Source: Propionibacteriales bacterium (GTDB lineage Bacteria; Actinomycetota; Actinomycetes; Propionibacteriales; Nocardioidaceae). Taken from it: 64,000 nucleotides of DNA. The stretch is taken from assembly GCA_026392465.1 (NCBI GenBank), contig JAPLCA010000023.1:1-64000 (forward strand), written 5' to 3'. The notes beneath the pieces were generated by a model that saw only the letters and a program-made list of their open reading frames with translations, was not told the DNA's origin and did not search any database. This document shows positions 1 through 9,599 of this stretch, piece after piece. The position numbers and the translations under genes were made by a program. Numbering within the stretch: the first letter of the stretch is position 1; each line of letters begins with the position of its first letter.

Positions 1-1969
<1,969 letters not shown>

Positions 1970-1980
1970 GGCGCCCCTCC

Positions 1981-2014
1981 CGACGCCCCGCGACCCCCGG
2001 GTCGCGGGGCGTCG
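1981..2014 (+). terminator. Intrinsic terminator after acs
   Basis: Perfect 14-bp GC-rich stem (1981-1994 with 2001-2014) and a 6-nt loop CCCCGG, 11 bp downstream of the acs stop. There is no T-tract, as is usual in high-GC actinobacteria. Confidence 0.85.
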
Positions 2015-2138
2015 TGCGTCCAGGGCGTCGTGCGTAGCGGGCGTCGGCCGGGGGGTGTCCCTCAGGTGTCCTCGGACCGACAGGTGACGGCCAGGTTCCG
2101 TTCAGCGTCCTCTCACCCGGCCCGGACACGCTGGAGGC

Positions 2139-2234
2139 ATGGACACCACCACCCGTCTCGACCTCGTGTTCTCCGCCTCCGTCATCGCCGGCGCCTCCGT
2201 GGCCGGCGTGCTGCTGCGTCTGCTCGGCGCCTGA
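2139..2234 (+). CDS. Possible 31-residue hydrophobic peptide
   Basis: A short ATG frame encodes a polar N-terminus (MDTTTRLD) followed by one hydrophobic segment (about residues 9-29) ending LLRLLGA. GGAGG lies only one base before the ATG, too close for a normal ribosome-binding site. It sits just before the holin-like membrane gene. I do not recognise a family. It may be a real single-span micropeptide or chance. Confidence 0.3.
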   Translation: MDTTTRLDLVFSASVIAGASVAGVLLRLLGA

Positions 2235-2292
2235 GCGTCACCGGCCCCGGTGGCCGCGCGCACCACCCGCTCCCGCTTGTAGGCTCGGCCTC

Positions 2293-2739
2293 ATGAGCGA
2301 CCGTCAGCGAGCGAACCGCGAGCCCGTGCGACCGATGCTGCCCGAGCAGGACGAGCCGACCGTCGGCCGGCTCGTCGCCGACGCCAGCCGCGACATCTCC
2401 GCCCTCGTCCAGGCCGAGGTCGCCCTGGCCAAGAGCGAGCTCGTGGTGAGCGCGAAGGCCGGCGGTGTCGGCGCCGCCCTGTTCGTCGTCGCCGGCTTCC
2501 TCGGCCTGCTCGTCCTGATCTTCGTCTCGATCGCGTTCGCGTACTTCCTCAGCATGACGGGCCTGCACCCCGCGTGGTGCTTCCTCATCGTCGCCGGCGT
2601 CTACGTGCTGCTGGCAGTCCTGCTCGTGCTCGTCGGCGTGCGGCTCATCAAGAAGATCCGCGCCCCGCAGAAGACCATCGACACGGCCAAGAAGATCCCC
2701 GGCGCCCTCAAGGGCCAGCACGCCGCTCCGCGCCGCTGA
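2293..2739 (+). CDS. Phage-holin-like / DUF1469 membrane protein
   Basis: 148 residues. A charged N-terminus (to about 60, with an ISALVQAEVALAKSEL amphipathic helix) leads into two hydrophobic segments at roughly 58-82 and 94-118, then a basic C-terminus ending GQHAAPRR. This layout and the LVQAEVALAK helix are typical of the actinobacterial putative holin superfamily III (DUF1469). The name comes from sequence family only and the function in bacteria is unknown. The Mycobacterium homologue sits between acs and marP, as here. A -10-like TAGGCT at 2280-2285 lies 7 nt before the ATG, so the transcript is probably leaderless. No lysis genes are nearby, so this is not prophage. Confidence 0.85.
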   Translation: MSDRQRANREPVRPMLPEQDEPTVGRLVADASRDISALVQAEVALAKSELVVSAKAGGVGAALFVVAGFLGLLVLIFVSIAFAYFLSMTGLHPAWCFLIVAGVYVLLAVLLVLVGVRLIKKIRAPQKTIDTAKKIPGALKGQHAAPRR

Positions 2740-2844
2740 CCGCTGATCCCCTCACGTCGGGGACGGGACCGGTCGCGAGGCACGGGGAACTCAGGGACAC
2801 CCGGAAAGCTCTCCGTGCCTGCGTGAGATTTCCACGCTCGGTGC

Positions 2845-2870
2845 AGATTCCCAGGTCGACCTGGGAATCT
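2845..2870. repeat. 26-bp perfect palindrome between convergent genes
   Basis: A perfect 26-bp palindrome centred on GGTCGACC, with half-site AGATTCCCAGGTC, lies between the convergent holin-like gene and the membrane protein gene. A related half (GAGATTTCCACGCTCG) lies just upstream at 2825-2840. It could serve as a bidirectional terminator or a protein-binding site. It has no loop, so cruciform or binding function is as plausible as termination. Confidence 0.6.
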
Positions 2871-2881
2871 CCCGACGGAGG

Positions 2882-3700
2882 TCAGGCGGTGCGGCGCCCG
2901 ACGAGCGCGACGACCACGCCCAGCACGACGAGCACGGCGCCGCCGAGCGCCGTCCACACCAGCCAGCCGTCGAACGACGTGACGCCGACGTCGGCGAGGG
3001 CGCGCAGCAGCGCCGTCTGGAGCCCGTCGGCGGTGGACGCGTCGACCGTCCGCTCACGGGCCAGGCGGGCGAGCCCGGCGTCGACGCCGGCCGCCGCGAC
3101 GGCGCCGACGCTCAGCCACAGCAGCGCCACGCCGCGACGACGGGCCACGAGCAGCGCGACGAGTGCACCGACCGCCGCGACGACCGCGGCGACCAGCGCG
3201 ACCCTCGGGGTCCGGTCGACCATGCGCAGCGTCTGCGCGTCGGGTCCGTCAGGCAGCTCGACCACGAGCCGGTCCGGGGCGTCGACGAGACCGTCGGTGC
3301 GCTCGGCCGCGAGCCGCGCCAGCGGCGCGAGGTCGAGGGGGACGGGCACGCGACCCGAGCCCGCGGCGGGGTCGTCGAGCAGCGCGGCGTGCGTGCGCCG
3401 CAGCGTCTCCGCCCAGGCGCCGGACAGCTGCGGGTCGTCGAACACGCGCTCGGTGGCCCGCTCGAGCAGCCGGCGTCCGGTCTCGGCCAGCTGCGGGGGC
3501 AGCCCCGCCTCGCGCTCGAGCCGGGTGGTCAGCAGGCTCGACGCCGCGTCCTGCACCGCGGCGTCGGTGACCACGTCGCGCGACAGCGCGACGAAGCCGT
3601 CCTCGTCGGCGACGGAGGCCGCGACCCACGCGGCCGGCAGCGCCACCGCGAGCGCGACGACGGCCACGAGACCGGCGACCGCTGCCAGGAACCCGCGCAT
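2882..3700 (-). CDS. Hypothetical multi-span membrane protein downstream of marP
   Basis: 272 residues. One N-terminal membrane segment (about 4-28) is followed by an extracytoplasmic region of about 140 residues rich in Arg, Leu and Asp (with a PVPLDLAPLARLAAER stretch), then three hydrophobic segments (about 165-185, 190-210 and 245-266) and a short basic tail. The ATG overlaps the marP stop as TGATG, so it is probably translationally coupled to marP. Cell-envelope function is inferred from topology and context only. In M. tuberculosis this slot holds a different gene (an epoxide hydrolase). I do not recognise a named family. Confidence 0.75.
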   Translation of the reverse strand: MRGFLAAVAGLVAVVALAVALPAAWVAASVADEDGFVALSRDVVTDAAVQDAASSLLTTRLEREAGLPPQLAETGRRLLERATERVFDDPQLSGAWAETLRRTHAALLDDPAAGSGRVPVPLDLAPLARLAAERTDGLVDAPDRLVVELPDGPDAQTLRMVDRTPRVALVAAVVAAVGALVALLVARRRGVALLWLSVGAVAAAGVDAGLARLARERTVDASTADGLQTALLRALADVGVTSFDGWLVWTALGGAVLVVLGVVVALVGRRTA

Positions 3701-4875
3701 CACGCGCACCGCCCGGTGTCGACCTGCTGCGTCGCCGACCGGCCGGCGCGCGCGTCGTCCTGCGCCTGCTCCGCGGTGACCGCGTAGCCGGTGGAGCTGT
3801 CGGAGATCGACGCCGCGAAGATGACGCCCAGCACCGTGCCGTCGGTCGAGACCAGCGGACCGCCGGAGTTGCCGGAACGGACGAGGCTGCGCACGGAGAA
3901 CGCCTCGCGCAGCACCTGACCCCGGTCGTAGATGTCGGGGCTGCGCAGCGTGAGCTGGGAGCGGATGCGCGCCGCCCGGGCGTCGAACGGCCCGTTCTCG
4001 GGATAGCCGAGCACGGCCGCCTCCTGGCCCGCCGTCCCCCGGGTGTCGAAGCTCAGGGCCGGCACGCCGAGGTCGTCGGTGGCGATGACCGCGAGGTCGA
4101 GCTCGGGGTCGAACACCACGACCCGACCGTCGAGCCGACGCTCGCCCTCGACCGTGACCACGGGCTGGTCGACCCCGGCGACGACGTGCGCGTTCGTCAT
4201 GACCCGGCCGGGCGCGTAGACGAAGCCCGACCCCTCGATCCCCCGCCCGCACTCGGCGGAGCCGACGATCTTCACGACGCTGCGCGAGGCCTGCTGCACG
4301 CCCGGCTTCGACAGGGTGGCCGCGTCGGGCGGGCCGACGGCGGTGATCTTCTCGTCGGCGAACGGGTCGATGTAGCGCGGGAAGAGGTTGGCGTCGAGCG
4401 TGCGGCTGAAGGCCCGCAGCGTGTCGGTGGCGGTCGACGGCATGACGTCGTTGACCTTCGCGAGCACGGTCGAGTCGCGGGCGGCCTTCGCCAGCCACGG
4501 GATCGACGTGCCGCTGACCGCGTAGCCCAGCGCCCACGACGCGATGAGCACGCCCACGACGCTCAGGGCGGCCCCGCCGACGGCGTCGACCGTGCGCAGC
4601 GGTCCGGCGGTGAGCCCCCCGCGCAGGTCGGTGCCGATGTAGGTGCCGATGGCCTGGCCGATGGCGGCCGCACCGATGACCAGACCGAGCGCCAGCAGCG
4701 ACGTCGTGAGGGTGCCGTTCTGCCGGTCGAGCAGGTGCGGCACGACCCAGATGGCGCCGAGACCGCCCAGGACGAGACCGGCCGTCGCGACGAGGTTGAC
4801 CACGAAGCCCTGCAGGTAGCCGGAGACGGCGTACGCCACCACGACGACGGCGATGACGAGGTCGAGCGAGCTCAC
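3700..4875 (-). CDS. marP: MarP-type membrane-anchored periplasmic serine protease
   Basis: 391 residues, close to the roughly 397 of mycobacterial MarP. The N-terminus (about 1-150) carries four membrane segments of the CvpA/colicin V production type, starting SSLDLVIAVVVVAY. The C-terminal half is a trypsin-like protease with His in TNAHVVAG (about residue 230), Asp in ELDLAVIA (about 261) and Ser in VRSGNSGGPLV (about 337), a complete catalytic triad. In mycobacteria MarP keeps intracellular pH stable in acid by acting on cell-wall hydrolases in the periplasm. The GTG start overlaps the NUDIX stop (GTGA), which is consistent with one operon with nth, tlpA and the NUDIX gene. Confidence 0.92.
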   Translation of the reverse strand: MSSLDLVIAVVVVAYAVSGYLQGFVVNLVATAGLVLGGLGAIWVVPHLLDRQNGTLTTSLLALGLVIGAAAIGQAIGTYIGTDLRGGLTAGPLRTVDAVGGAALSVVGVLIASWALGYAVSGTSIPWLAKAARDSTVLAKVNDVMPSTATDTLRAFSRTLDANLFPRYIDPFADEKITAVGPPDAATLSKPGVQQASRSVVKIVGSAECGRGIEGSGFVYAPGRVMTNAHVVAGVDQPVVTVEGERRLDGRVVVFDPELDLAVIATDDLGVPALSFDTRGTAGQEAAVLGYPENGPFDARAARIRSQLTLRSPDIYDRGQVLREAFSVRSLVRSGNSGGPLVSTDGTVLGVIFAASISDSSTGYAVTAEQAQDDARAGRSATQQVDTGRCA

Positions 4876-5567
4876 GGGCGCTCCTGGGGTGGGGTGGGGA
4901 GCGGGTGGACGACCGACTCGTCCCAGGGCTGGGCCCAGCCGAGCCGCTCGAACAGACGGGAGATGATGCCGGCCGTGAAGCCCCACAGCGGCATCTCGGT
5001 GCCGATCTCGAAGGCCGGACCGCGCCACCCGGACGGGTGCTCGACGCTGAACCGCCGCTCCGGGTCGACCAGCAGGTGCAGCGGGTGGTGCAGCACGCGA
5101 CCCACCTCGGCCGTCGAGACGGCCGCCAGCTGACGGGGGCTGCGCCAGTAGCCGAGGACCGGGGTGACCGCGAAGTTGCTCGGCGGCAGCCAGAGCGTCG
5201 GCAGGGTGCCGAAGACCGTCACCTCGGCCGGGTCGAGCCCGACCTCCTCGAAGGCCTCCCGCAGGGCCGTGGCCGCCGCGTCGGCGTCGCCGGGGTCGCA
5301 CGCGCCGCCCGGGAAGGAGATCTGGCCGGCGTGGTTGCGCAGCGTCGGCGCGCGCTCGGTGAGCAGCAGCTCGGGCCCGTCAGGCCCGTCGGCGAAGCAG
5401 ATGAGGACGGCCGCCGGGCGGGCGTCGGCCGGCGGGTGCGGGAAGCGCGGCGCGAGCTGCTCGGCCTGCACGGTGCCGGCGAGCTCGGCGAGCGGCCGCA
5501 GCCAGGACGGCAGGCCGTCGGCCACCCCACCGGGGGCCGGGGAGCCGGCGGAGGACTCGGGACTCAC
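4872..5567 (-). CDS. NUDIX hydrolase, probable CoA pyrophosphatase
   Basis: 231 residues from a GTG that overlaps the tlpA stop. The NUDIX box appears as GGACDPGDADAAATALREAF followed by EEVGL, fitting the G-x5-E-x7-REUxEExGU pattern with a small length variation. It is preceded by RNHAGQISFPGG, the upstream signature of the CoA pyrophosphatase (NudL/YeaB) subgroup. Such enzymes cleave CoA and acyl-CoAs to 3',5'-ADP and phosphopantetheine. Same neighbours (TlpA upstream, MarP downstream) as in mycobacteria. Confidence 0.88.
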   Translation of the reverse strand: MSPESSAGSPAPGGVADGLPSWLRPLAELAGTVQAEQLAPRFPHPPADARPAAVLICFADGPDGPELLLTERAPTLRNHAGQISFPGGACDPGDADAAATALREAFEEVGLDPAEVTVFGTLPTLWLPPSNFAVTPVLGYWRSPRQLAAVSTAEVGRVLHHPLHLLVDPERRFSVEHPSGWRGPAFEIGTEMPLWGFTAGIISRLFERLGWAQPWDESVVHPLPTPPQERP

Positions 5568-6193
5568 GGCTGCACCTCCAGGTGTCGACGGACGGCACCG
5601 GTCAGGTCGGCGTAGGAGGTGTACGGCACCCGCTCGGTGGCGACCATCCTCCCCTGGGCGTCGACGAAGACCGTCTGCGGCAGGCCGAGCACGCGGAACG
5701 CGCTCCGCGTGCGGAACGTCGGGTCGGACAGCTGCGGGTAGGTGACGCCTGAGCGCCGGGCGAGCGCGACCGCGGCGTCGGGGTCGGCGTCGCGCACGTC
5801 GAGGCCGACGACCGTCAGCCGGTCGCCGGTGTCACGGTCGAGTCGGGCGAGCAGCGGCAGCTCCTCGCGGCACGGCTTGCAGTTGCTCGCCCAGAAGTTG
5901 ACGACCGCGGGCCCGCGCAGCCGGGAGAGGTCGACGCTGCCGTCGCCGCCGAGGCAGGGCAGCTCGAGCGAGGGCAGTGCACCGTCGCCGTCGGCGGCTG
6001 CGTCGGCGAGCGGGAGGTCGCTGCACGGTCGCACGCCCGCGTCCTGCACGGCGCGGCGGACCGACGCCGACTGCGGATCGCCGCCGTCGAGCGAGCCGCC
6101 GCCGAACGTCGGCTTGCCGCTGCCCGTGTCGACGTCGGAGCAGCCGGCCGCGAGCAGCGCGAGCACGGCGACGGCGGCGGCGAGGCGCCTCAC
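5564..6193 (-). CDS. TlpA/ResA-type thioredoxin lipoprotein
   Basis: 209 residues. The N-terminus is a lipoprotein signal ([14 protein letters not shown], acylated Cys near residue 17), so it is tethered outside the membrane. The thioredoxin fold follows, with the redox motif [12 protein letters not shown] (CxxC with Lys-Pro) and a cis-Pro region [10 protein letters not shown]. It probably reduces disulfides of exported proteins or apocytochrome c. The GTG start overlaps the nth stop (GTGA). A second Cys pair (CSDLPL near 75 and PCLGG near 98) lies before the thioredoxin domain. Confidence 0.9.
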   Translation of the reverse strand: MRRLAAAVAVLALLAAGCSDVDTGSGKPTFGGGSLDGGDPQSASVRRAVQDAGVRPCSDLPLADAAADGDGALPSLELPCLGGDGSVDLSRLRGPAVVNFWASNCKPCREELPLLARLDRDTGDRLTVVGLDVRDADPDAAVALARRSGVTYPQLSDPTFRTRSAFRVLGLPQTVFVDAQGRMVATERVPYTSYADLTGAVRRHLEVQP

Positions 6194-6921
6194 GCGCGCC
6201 CCTGGGTGGTGACGAGCCGGGCGGCCTCGACCGGGTCGGTGGGTCCCGTGCCGTAGGCCGGGCACCAGTGCGCGACCGGGCAGGCACCGCACGCGGGCTT
6301 GCGCGCGTGGCAGCGTCGACGGCCGTGCCAGATGAGCCGGTGGCTCAGCATCGTCCAGTCGCGACGCGGGAAGAGCGCACCGACCGCGTGCTCGGTCTTG
6401 ACCGGGTCCTTCGCGACGTCGGCCTCGACCCACTCGAACCGACGCACGAGCCGGGCGAAGTGGGTGTCGACGGTGAGGCCCGGGACGTCGAAGGCGTTGC
6501 CCAGGACCACGTTCGCCGTCTTGCGGCCGACGCCCGGCAGCGTGACGAGGTCGCGCAGCCGGGCCGGGACCTCTCCGTCGAACCGCTCGACGAGCGCGGC
6601 GGACAGACCGAGCACGCTGTCGGTCTTCGCGCGGTAGAAGCCGGTGGACCGGATGATCTCCTCGACGGCCGTGCGGTCGGCCGCCGCGAGCGCCTCGGCG
6701 TCGGGGTAGGCGGCGAACAGGACGGGGGTGACGGCGTTGACCCGTCGGTCGGTGGTCTGGGCGGAGAGTACGGTGGCCACGAGCAGCTCGAAGGGAGTGC
6801 GGAAGTCGAGCTCGCAGCCGGCCTCCGGATAGGTCTCGGCGAGCACCCGGTGGATCTTGCGCGCCCGGCGCACGAGACTCGTCGGCGGCTTCACGGGAGC
6901 CTCGGGGGCGGCAGGTGGCAC
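6190..6921 (-). CDS. nth: Endonuclease III (DNA glycosylase/AP lyase)
   Basis: 243 residues from GTG. Removes oxidised pyrimidines and nicks AP sites in base excision repair. Seen: the helix-hairpin-helix [13 protein letters not shown], the catalytic Lys in the FYRAKTDSV segment upstream, the catalytic Asp in [11 protein letters not shown], and a C-terminal [4Fe-4S] ligand set spaced C-x6-C-x2-C-x5-C ([17 protein letters not shown]). First gene of the leftward operon running nth-tlpA-NUDIX-marP, divergent from crp. A later in-frame start is possible because the first 20 residues are Pro/Ala rich. Confidence 0.96.
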   Translation of the reverse strand: MPPAAPEAPVKPPTSLVRRARKIHRVLAETYPEAGCELDFRTPFELLVATVLSAQTTDRRVNAVTPVLFAAYPDAEALAAADRTAVEEIIRSTGFYRAKTDSVLGLSAALVERFDGEVPARLRDLVTLPGVGRKTANVVLGNAFDVPGLTVDTHFARLVRRFEWVEADVAKDPVKTEHAVGALFPRRDWTMLSHRLIWHGRRRCHARKPACGACPVAHWCPAYGTGPTDPVEAARLVTTQGRA

Positions 6922-7022
6922 GCCGTCAGAGTACGTGGCGGCGCCGACACCGGCCCGGCGTGTGGCGTTCGAGCTCCTGGTAGGACAGACTGTGACCGAA
7001 TCAACAGCCGAAAAGGATGCCC

Positions 7023-7700
7023 GTGAACGACGATGTGCTGCGCCAGGCGCCGCTCTTCTCCGGACTCGACGACGACGCCGCAGGAGCCCTCGAGGCCTCG
7101 ATGTCCCCGCTGAGCCTGAAGCGTGGCGAGGTCCTCTTCAACGAGGGTGACGACGGCAACCAGCTGTACGTCGTCACCGAGGGCAAGATCAAGCTCGGAC
7201 GTACGTCGCCCGACGGTCGCGAGAACCTCCTCGCCATCCTCGGCCCCGGCCAGATGTTCGGCGAGCTGTCGTTCTTCGACCCGGGTCCCCGCTCGGCCAC
7301 GGCGACGTCGGTCACCGACGTCACCGTCCAGAGCCTGAGCCACGAGGCCCTCACACCGGTGCTGTCCAGCCACGCCGAGGTCGCGCTGGCGCTGCTGAAC
7401 CAGCTCGCCGGACGCCTGCGTCGCACCAACGAGGTCGTCGGCGACCTGGTGTTCTCCGACGTCCCCGGTCGCGTCGCGAAGGCGCTCCTGGACCTCGCGA
7501 GCCGCTTCGGCCGCAAGGCCGAGGACGGCGTCCACGTCAACCACGACCTCACCCAGGAGGAGCTGGCCCAGCTTGTCGGCGCCTCCCGCGAGACCGTCAA
7601 CAAGGCGCTCGCCGACTTCGCGTCCCGCGGCTGGCTGCGCCTCGAGCCCCGCTCGGTCGTCATCCTCGACCTCGAACGTCTCCAGCGCCGAGCCCGCTGA
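7023..7700 (+). CDS. crp: Crp/Fnr family global regulator (Crp/GlxR type)
   Basis: 225 residues from GTG 7023. This start is preferred over ATG 7017 because the AAAAGG motif at 7011-7016 then has a 6-nt spacing; both are in frame. An N-terminal cyclic-nucleotide-binding barrel (about 20-115, with [16 protein letters not shown]) is followed by a C-terminal winged helix whose recognition segment reads [20 protein letters not shown]. This is nearly identical to M. tuberculosis Crp (Rv3676) and corynebacterial GlxR, which bind cAMP and TGTGA-type sites. A partial TGTGA element at 6991-6995 upstream hints at autoregulation. Strong terminator downstream. Confidence 0.95.
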   Translation: MNDDVLRQAPLFSGLDDDAAGALEASMSPLSLKRGEVLFNEGDDGNQLYVVTEGKIKLGRTSPDGRENLLAILGPGQMFGELSFFDPGPRSATATSVTDVTVQSLSHEALTPVLSSHAEVALALLNQLAGRLRRTNEVVGDLVFSDVPGRVAKALLDLASRFGRKAEDGVHVNHDLTQEELAQLVGASRETVNKALADFASRGWLRLEPRSVVILDLERLQRRAR

Positions 7701-7710
7701 CCTCTGCGTG

Positions 7711-7742
7711 ACGAGCCCCCGACCGTGTGGTCGGGGGCTCGT
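7711..7742 (+). terminator. Intrinsic terminator after crp
   Basis: Perfect 14-bp stem (7711-7724 with 7729-7742) with a GTGT tetraloop, 10 bp after the crp stop. Confidence 0.88.
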
Positions 7743-8480
7743 CGCGTCATGTGGGGTGCTGGTGCGGCTTCGTGGTCGGGTGGGGGTGCGGCTTCTCCGG
7801 GAGGTGAGGGTGCGCTGGTGCGGGTTCGTGGTCGGGTGGGGGCTTCGCTGGCGCGGCCTCTCTCTCGGGTGGGGGTGCGCGGGCGCGGCTTGTCGTGGGT
7901 CTGGTCTCCGAAAGGGCCTCGACCGGGCGGCTGGCGGGCCGGTGGTTTGGGTTCTCGGGCTGTGGCTCCCGCGGTGGACGCAAGATTCTGCGTTTGCGCG
8001 TGCCGGCGGTGGATCTGCCACCTTCTGAGCGCTCTTCAGGTGGCAGATCCACCGACAAGGGGGCGAGGCGTGTGAAGGATTCTTCCTTCTCGTGGCACGG
8101 TCCACGAGAAGGAAGAATCCTTCGTCTCCCCAACGCAAAGGGCACCCAAGATTCTGCATTCGCGTGAACGAGACCGAACACTTCTGCGTTGGCTACGGGA
8201 TCCCGTAGCCAACGCAGAATCCTTCGAATCCCAACGCACGAACGCAGATGCTTGCGTCCCACAGCGCGAGCCACAGCCCGAGACCCGAAGCCGACCCCCG
8301 CCCAGCCGCCCGGTCGAGGCCCTTTCGGAGGCCAGACACAGCGAAAGCCGAGGCAGCGCACCAGCAAGCACAGACCCGCGCAGGCAGCGCACCACCGAGC
8401 CCAGACCCCCTACGGCAGCGCACCAACAAACGCGAGACCCCCGCAGGCAGCGCACCACCCACCACAGACCCCCGCAGCCC
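7743..8480. repeat. Large nested inverted-repeat element, copy A
   Basis: Non-coding gap of 738 bp between convergent crp and alkB, filled by one structured element. Outer arms hold degenerate 31-32 bp tandem units (about 7750-7900, and complementary units about 8335-8475 sharing the GGTGCGCTGC motif). Inside lies a perfect 29-bp inverted repeat (7906-7934 with 8302-8330), extended imperfectly to about 7995/8236. The core has three palindromes in this order: a 17-bp stem (8007-8023/8038-8054), a 22-bp stem (8074-8095/8102-8123, loop CACGGT) and a 38-bp perfect palindrome (8182-8219) centred on GGGATCCC. Short frames here differ between copies and look non-coding. Confidence 0.9.
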
Positions 8481-9110
8481 CTACAACACCCCCCGCGGCC
8501 GGAACTGGACGCTGATGCGGGGCCCGACGGGCTTGGCGGTCTTGAGGACGGCGTGCTCCCAGGTGCGTTGGCAGGAGCCGCCCATGACGAGGAGGTCGCC
8601 GTGGCCGACGACGAAGCCGATGGTGTCGCCGGCGCCGTGGTCGACGGGGCGCAGGCTGAGGCGGCGGGGCGCGCCGAGCGACAGGATGGCGACCATGGTG
8701 TCCTCGGCCCGACCTCGACCGATCCGGTCGCCGTGCCAGGCGACGCTGTCGCGACCGTCACGGTAGTAGCAGAGCCCGGCGGTGACGAACTCCTCGCCCA
8801 GCTCGTCGGCGTAGTGGACGTTCAGGGCGTCGCGCGCGGCGACGAGCGCCGGGTGCGGGAGGGTGTCGCCGGCTCCGAAGTGCGCGAGCAGCCGAGGGAC
8901 GTCGACCGTCTCGTCGTACATCTGGCGACGTTCCGCGCGCCAGCGCACCTCCGTCTGCAGCGCGAGGAACAGCGGATCGGCGCCCTGCACCCAGCCGGGA
9001 CGCACGTCGACCCAGGCGCCGTGCGTCAGCTCACGACGCTGCACGGCCGGGCCCAACGAGCCGACCACCGCCTCGTCGCCGACGTCGAGCAGCGAACCCT
9101 GGAACCACAC
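8481..9110 (-). CDS. alkB: AlkB-like 2-oxoglutarate/Fe(II) DNA repair dioxygenase
   Basis: 209 residues from GTG. Oxidatively demethylates alkylated bases, using Fe(II) and 2-oxoglutarate. Seen: the metal-binding HxD in SVAWHGDRIGR (about residue 120), the distal His in QRTWEHAVLK (about 184) and the 2-oxoglutarate-binding Arg in RISVQFRPRG near the C-terminus, with substrate-side CYYRDGRDSVAWH. A LexA-type box (9131-9144) lies 20 bp upstream of the start, so SOS induction is likely. Divergent from the 9203 gene and convergent with crp across repeat copy A. Confidence 0.93.
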   Translation of the reverse strand: MWFQGSLLDVGDEAVVGSLGPAVQRRELTHGAWVDVRPGWVQGADPLFLALQTEVRWRAERRQMYDETVDVPRLLAHFGAGDTLPHPALVAARDALNVHYADELGEEFVTAGLCYYRDGRDSVAWHGDRIGRGRAEDTMVAILSLGAPRRLSLRPVDHGAGDTIGFVVGHGDLLVMGGSCQRTWEHAVLKTAKPVGPRISVQFRPRGVL

Positions 9111-9130
9111 TCCAGCAGGATAGGCCTGTT

Positions 9131-9144
9131 CGAACAGATGTTCT
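9131..9144 (-). promoter_or_regulatory. Predicted LexA (SOS) box upstream of alkB
   Basis: CGAACAGATGTTCT matches the Gram-positive/actinobacterial LexA consensus CGAAC-N4-GTTCG at 9 of 10 defined positions. It is 20 bp upstream of the alkB start, in the divergent region with the 9203 gene. Confidence 0.7.
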
Positions 9145-9202
9145 AGGTGCGACGCGCGCGACGGGATCCGCTCCTCGACGCACGGCCCACTAGGCTGCTC
9201 CC

Positions 9203-9511
9203 ATGAGCGCCTGGGACGCCCTGCTGGACCGGGTCGACGAGATCGTCGACACCCGCGCCGCCGTCGACGCCGGGGTGCAGTCCGAGCTCACCGACCTGCT
9301 CGTCGGAGCCATGCGCGACGGCACCGCCGACCGCGAGCTCGACCCCGGCGAGGCGGGTCTCTGGCTCGCCGCGCTGCTGCGGACCCACGCCGAGGTGCAG
9401 GACGCCGGCGAGCACCGTCCCGACGACGCGCTGAGCACCCTGCGGGTCATCATCACCCGCTGGCTGCACCCCGGCCGCCTCGACCAGGCGCCCCCGACTT
9501 TCGGCGCCTGA
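9203..9511 (+). CDS. Small hypothetical protein
   Basis: 102 residues, acidic and helical (SAWDALLDRVDEIVDTR at the N-terminus, a WLHPGRLDQAPPTFGA tail), with no membrane segment or known motif. A -10-like TAGGCT at 9191-9196 lies 6 nt before the ATG, suggesting a leaderless transcript, and a strong terminator follows, so it is probably a real single gene. I do not recognise the family. Confidence 0.7.
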   Translation: MSAWDALLDRVDEIVDTRAAVDAGVQSELTDLLVGAMRDGTADRELDPGEAGLWLAALLRTHAEVQDAGEHRPDDALSTLRVIITRWLHPGRLDQAPPTFGA

Positions 9512-9557
9512 CCTCCTCGCTGCCGGCCCACGCCCTCACGGCTCGGCGCGTCGGCGC

Positions 9558-9593
9558 GACGACCTCCCGGACCGCCAGGTCCGGGAGGTCGTC
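9558..9593. terminator. Bidirectional intrinsic terminator
   Basis: Perfect 16-bp stem (9558-9573 with 9578-9593) and a GCCA loop between the convergent 9203 gene and the BCCT carrier gene. Confidence 0.88.
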
Positions 9594-9599
9594 ACCTGG

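Noticed and set aside
2293..2739. Prophage lysis gene
   Set aside because: Holin-like in name only; no phage genes are nearby and the gene is conserved next to marP in actinobacteria.
2574..3779. 400-residue plus-strand frame opposite marP and its neighbour
   Set aside because: Ser/Arg/Ala-rich shadow of the minus-strand genes, which have clear domains.
6991..7006. Crp-binding site upstream of crp
   Set aside because: Only the left half TGTGA matches; the right half is poor, so it is mentioned only as a hint.
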